Made by a program: the position numbers and the translations under genes | The notes under the pieces: model-generated | What the model saw: only the letters and a program-made list of their open reading frames with translations | Told to the model about the DNA's origin: nothing | Databases searched by the model: none | Shown: positions 6,307 through 7,903 of the stretch, piece by piece | Layout of the letters: each line of letters begins with the position of its first letter | Numbering within the stretch: the stretch's first letter is position 1 | Assembly (NCBI GenBank): GCA_026398545.1 | Contig: JAPLSR010000027.1 | Coordinates: 1-7,903 of the forward strand | Source of the DNA: Candidatus Sumerlaeota bacterium | Lineage (GTDB): Bacteria; Sumerlaeota; Sumerlaeia; MWCT01 | Reading direction: 5' to 3' | DNA length: 7,903 nt

Positions 6307-7903
6307 ATGTTAAAGCAGTTCCGTTCAAGGAAGACCATGAGAAACATCAAGCTGGTCACACTGATTCTGGTGATTCCCTCCTTAGTTGTATATTTCGGCT
6401 GGGTATCATCAAGACGAGGCTTGGGCAGCGGCAGCACGGGATGGTATTATATCAGAATTAAGGAAAATCCCCTTCAGATATTACGCTGGTCAACGGAGAG
6501 CGAGGGGGAGATGAAAGAGGCACAGACAAGTCTTACAAGGGAATATTTACAGTTAATCGGTGTCCGTGACCAGGCAGTTTCGGAACAGGTGGAAAGGCTG
6601 ATAACACCTTCCGCCCTTGTAGCAGAGGCGCTCAATAACAGAATTTTACTAAAAGTGGCGCGGGAAAAGGGACTTCAGGCGACCATCGGTGAACTCAAGT
6701 CATTCATTGAGAGCCTTTATCCCAAGGATCCGCAGATGGCACTTACATATCTTATGCGTGGCCAGAGATTTGATAGCGAAGAAGCCTTTATCCGTGCATA
6801 TCTTTACCGCATGACTCTGGACAAGGCACGTTCACTTTACATCATGCAGGCAAAGACATCATTATTTGAACTCTGGCAGGAATACCTCCTCATGGAGGAA
6901 AAAGTGAACCTGAGCTTTGTCATATTCAACGCACAGGATTACACTGACAAAACAGAGATTTCAGATGCGGAAATTTCCAAATATTTTGAAGAGCACAAGG
7001 AGGATTATCGCATCCCGAACCAGGTGAAATATGAATACATCGCCGTCAATATGAACACACTCATCGCTGATGCCGCAACCACCGAGGGAGAGGTCCTTGC
7101 CTATTATGAGAAGAATAAGAACAAGGAGTTCAAGGAGGAGCGTCAGGTGAATGTGCGTCTCATCATGCTTGCCACACCCCCCGATGCCAGCGCTGAGCAA
7201 CTCAAGGAGATAGAAAAACTTGCCGATGACACATACACCTCCCTCACTGTGAAAGGGGCGGATTTTGCCATACTCGCTGACCGCCTGTCCGCCGACCCTC
7301 AAAACACAAAACCAGAACTTGACACCGATAGAAAACCAACCGGTAAAGAGGTCAAGATGGGCGGACTTCTTGAAGTCCCCTGGAATGTTAGTATGGCTGA
7401 GCGCTCACCTTATGGCAAAACTGTGGTGGAAGAGGTTGTTAAACTGGAACAAGGTCAGATATCACGCCCCCTCAAAGGACCTAGCGGCATCTATATTGTA
7501 AAAGCCGAAAATGTGACCCCCGAACACATCATCCCGTTTGATAAGGCACACGAGCAGGCAATGAGCGCCGTCAAACGAGAAAAGGCAAAGAAGGTCTTCC
7601 AGGACAAAAGGGGCATCATATATGCAAAATATGAACATGCCACGACACTGCCCGGTCTTGCTAAAGAGACGGGACTTGAGATGAAGGAAACCGAGCTAAT
7701 AAATGAGGATAGCCTGTATATCCCCAATCTTGGAAGCATCTCACGTTTCCAGAACACCCTTGCAGAGCTCAAGGTGGGAGAAATGACCGAAGTCCTTGAA
7801 TCACAAACACTCCTCGCTGTAATGAGACTCGGTGCAAAGGTTCCGACCCATATTCCCGACCCGGGCAAAATAAAGGAGCAGGTCGGCATTGACGCTAAAT
7901 TCT
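6307..7903 (+). CDS. PpiD/SurA-like membrane-anchored foldase, 3' end outside the window
   Basis: The 532 visible codons run open to the right edge, so the C-terminus is missing. The product resembles PpiD (about 620 residues in E. coli), a periplasmic chaperone anchored in the inner membrane. MLKQFRSRKT is a basic cytoplasmic tip, followed by one membrane helix at about 14-33. An alpha-helical SurA-type N-terminal chaperone domain covers about 80-215. Two similar linker segments follow, ISDAEISKYFEEHKEDYRIP (218-237) and TTEGEVLAYYEKNKNKEF (258-275). A parvulin-like rotamase domain spans about 279-402, with KGADFAILADRLSADP, MGGLLEVPW and LEQGQISRPL. A second, degenerate rotamase-like half lies at about 440-515 (LPNLG-type turn and LKVGEMTEVLES). 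The two histidines typical of active parvulins are replaced by L285 (VRLIML) and Y396 (GIYIVK), so it probably acts as a chaperone without isomerase activity, as reported for PpiD. It follows tyrS on the same strand with a good ribosome binding site, and probably helps fold outer-membrane or periplasmic proteins. Confidence 0.85.
   Translation, partial: MLKQFRSRKTMRNIKLVTLILVIPSLVVYFGWVSSRRGLGSGSTGWYYIRIKENPLQILRWSTESEGEMKEAQTSLTREYLQLIGVRDQAVSEQVERLITPSALVAEALNNRILLKVAREKGLQATIGELKSFIESLYPKDPQMALTYLMRGQRFDSEEAFIRAYLYRMTLDKARSLYIMQAKTSLFELWQEYLLMEEKVNLSFVIFNAQDYTDKTEISDAEISKYFEEHKEDYRIPNQVKYEYIAVNMNTLIADAATTEGEVLAYYEKNKNKEFKEERQVNVRLIMLATPPDASAEQLKEIEKLADDTYTSLTVKGADFAILADRLSADPQNTKPELDTDRKPTGKEVKMGGLLEVPWNVSMAERSPYGKTVVEEVVKLEQGQISRPLKGPSGIYIVKAENVTPEHIIPFDKAHEQAMSAVKREKAKKVFQDKRGIIYAKYEHATTLPGLAKETGLEMKETELINEDSLYIPNLGSISRFQNTLAELKVGEMTEVLESQTLLAVMRLGAKVPTHIPDPGKIKEQVGIDAKF

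Noticed and set aside
4913..6328. 471-codon minus-strand open frame as a gene
   Set aside because: It lies wholly opposite tyrS, whose signatures (HLGH, GGTDQ, KMSKS, S4 domain) are unmistakable. The antisense product has no recognisable domain and no good ribosome binding site.
7491..7889. 132-codon minus-strand open frame near the right edge
   Set aside because: It is antisense to the PpiD-like gene, whose frame is open for 532 codons and has a good ribosome binding site, membrane anchor and rotamase motifs.

Overview
The window holds four protein-coding genes and no RNA gene, complete mobile element or CRISPR array that I can see. Three genes are complete; the fourth runs off the right edge. 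The organism looks like a bacterium with a Gram-negative-type envelope. The last gene encodes a membrane-anchored PpiD/SurA-like periplasmic foldase, and the first encodes an O-antigen ligase/polymerase-type membrane protein. Base composition looks roughly balanced by eye. The sequence alone does not let me name a phylum. The TPR-fused ligase, a lone GH38 mannosidase and a compact mixture of unrelated genes would fit an uncultured or environmental lineage, but that is an impression.

Layout: Positions 1-102 are a short upstream region with a small palindrome and a 10-bp tandem repeat. A plus-strand gene (about 103-2112) encodes a multi-pass Wzy_C/O-antigen ligase-like protein with a C-terminal TPR domain. 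It meets, tail to tail with a 6-nt gap, a minus-strand gene (2119-4788) for a GH38 alpha-mannosidase resembling the MngB subgroup. A 211-nt divergent intergenic region (4789-4999) carries plausible promoters for both directions. Next are tyrS (tyrosyl-tRNA synthetase, 5000-6220) and, 86 nt downstream on the same strand, a PpiD-like foldase gene (6307 to beyond 7903). These last two are probably co-transcribed.

Functional picture: the ligase-like protein and the foldase point to envelope biogenesis, tyrS is housekeeping, and the mannosidase has no signal peptide and so probably acts on mannosides in the cytoplasm. The genes do not form an evident single pathway. I found no convincing undescribed system. 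The points most worth checking are the loss of both hallmark histidines in the parvulin domain of the foldase, the ligase-TPR fusion, the over-long reading frame before tyrS, and some small repeat and hairpin structures between genes. Most other long open frames, including a 471-codon frame antisense to tyrS, look like shadows of the real genes.
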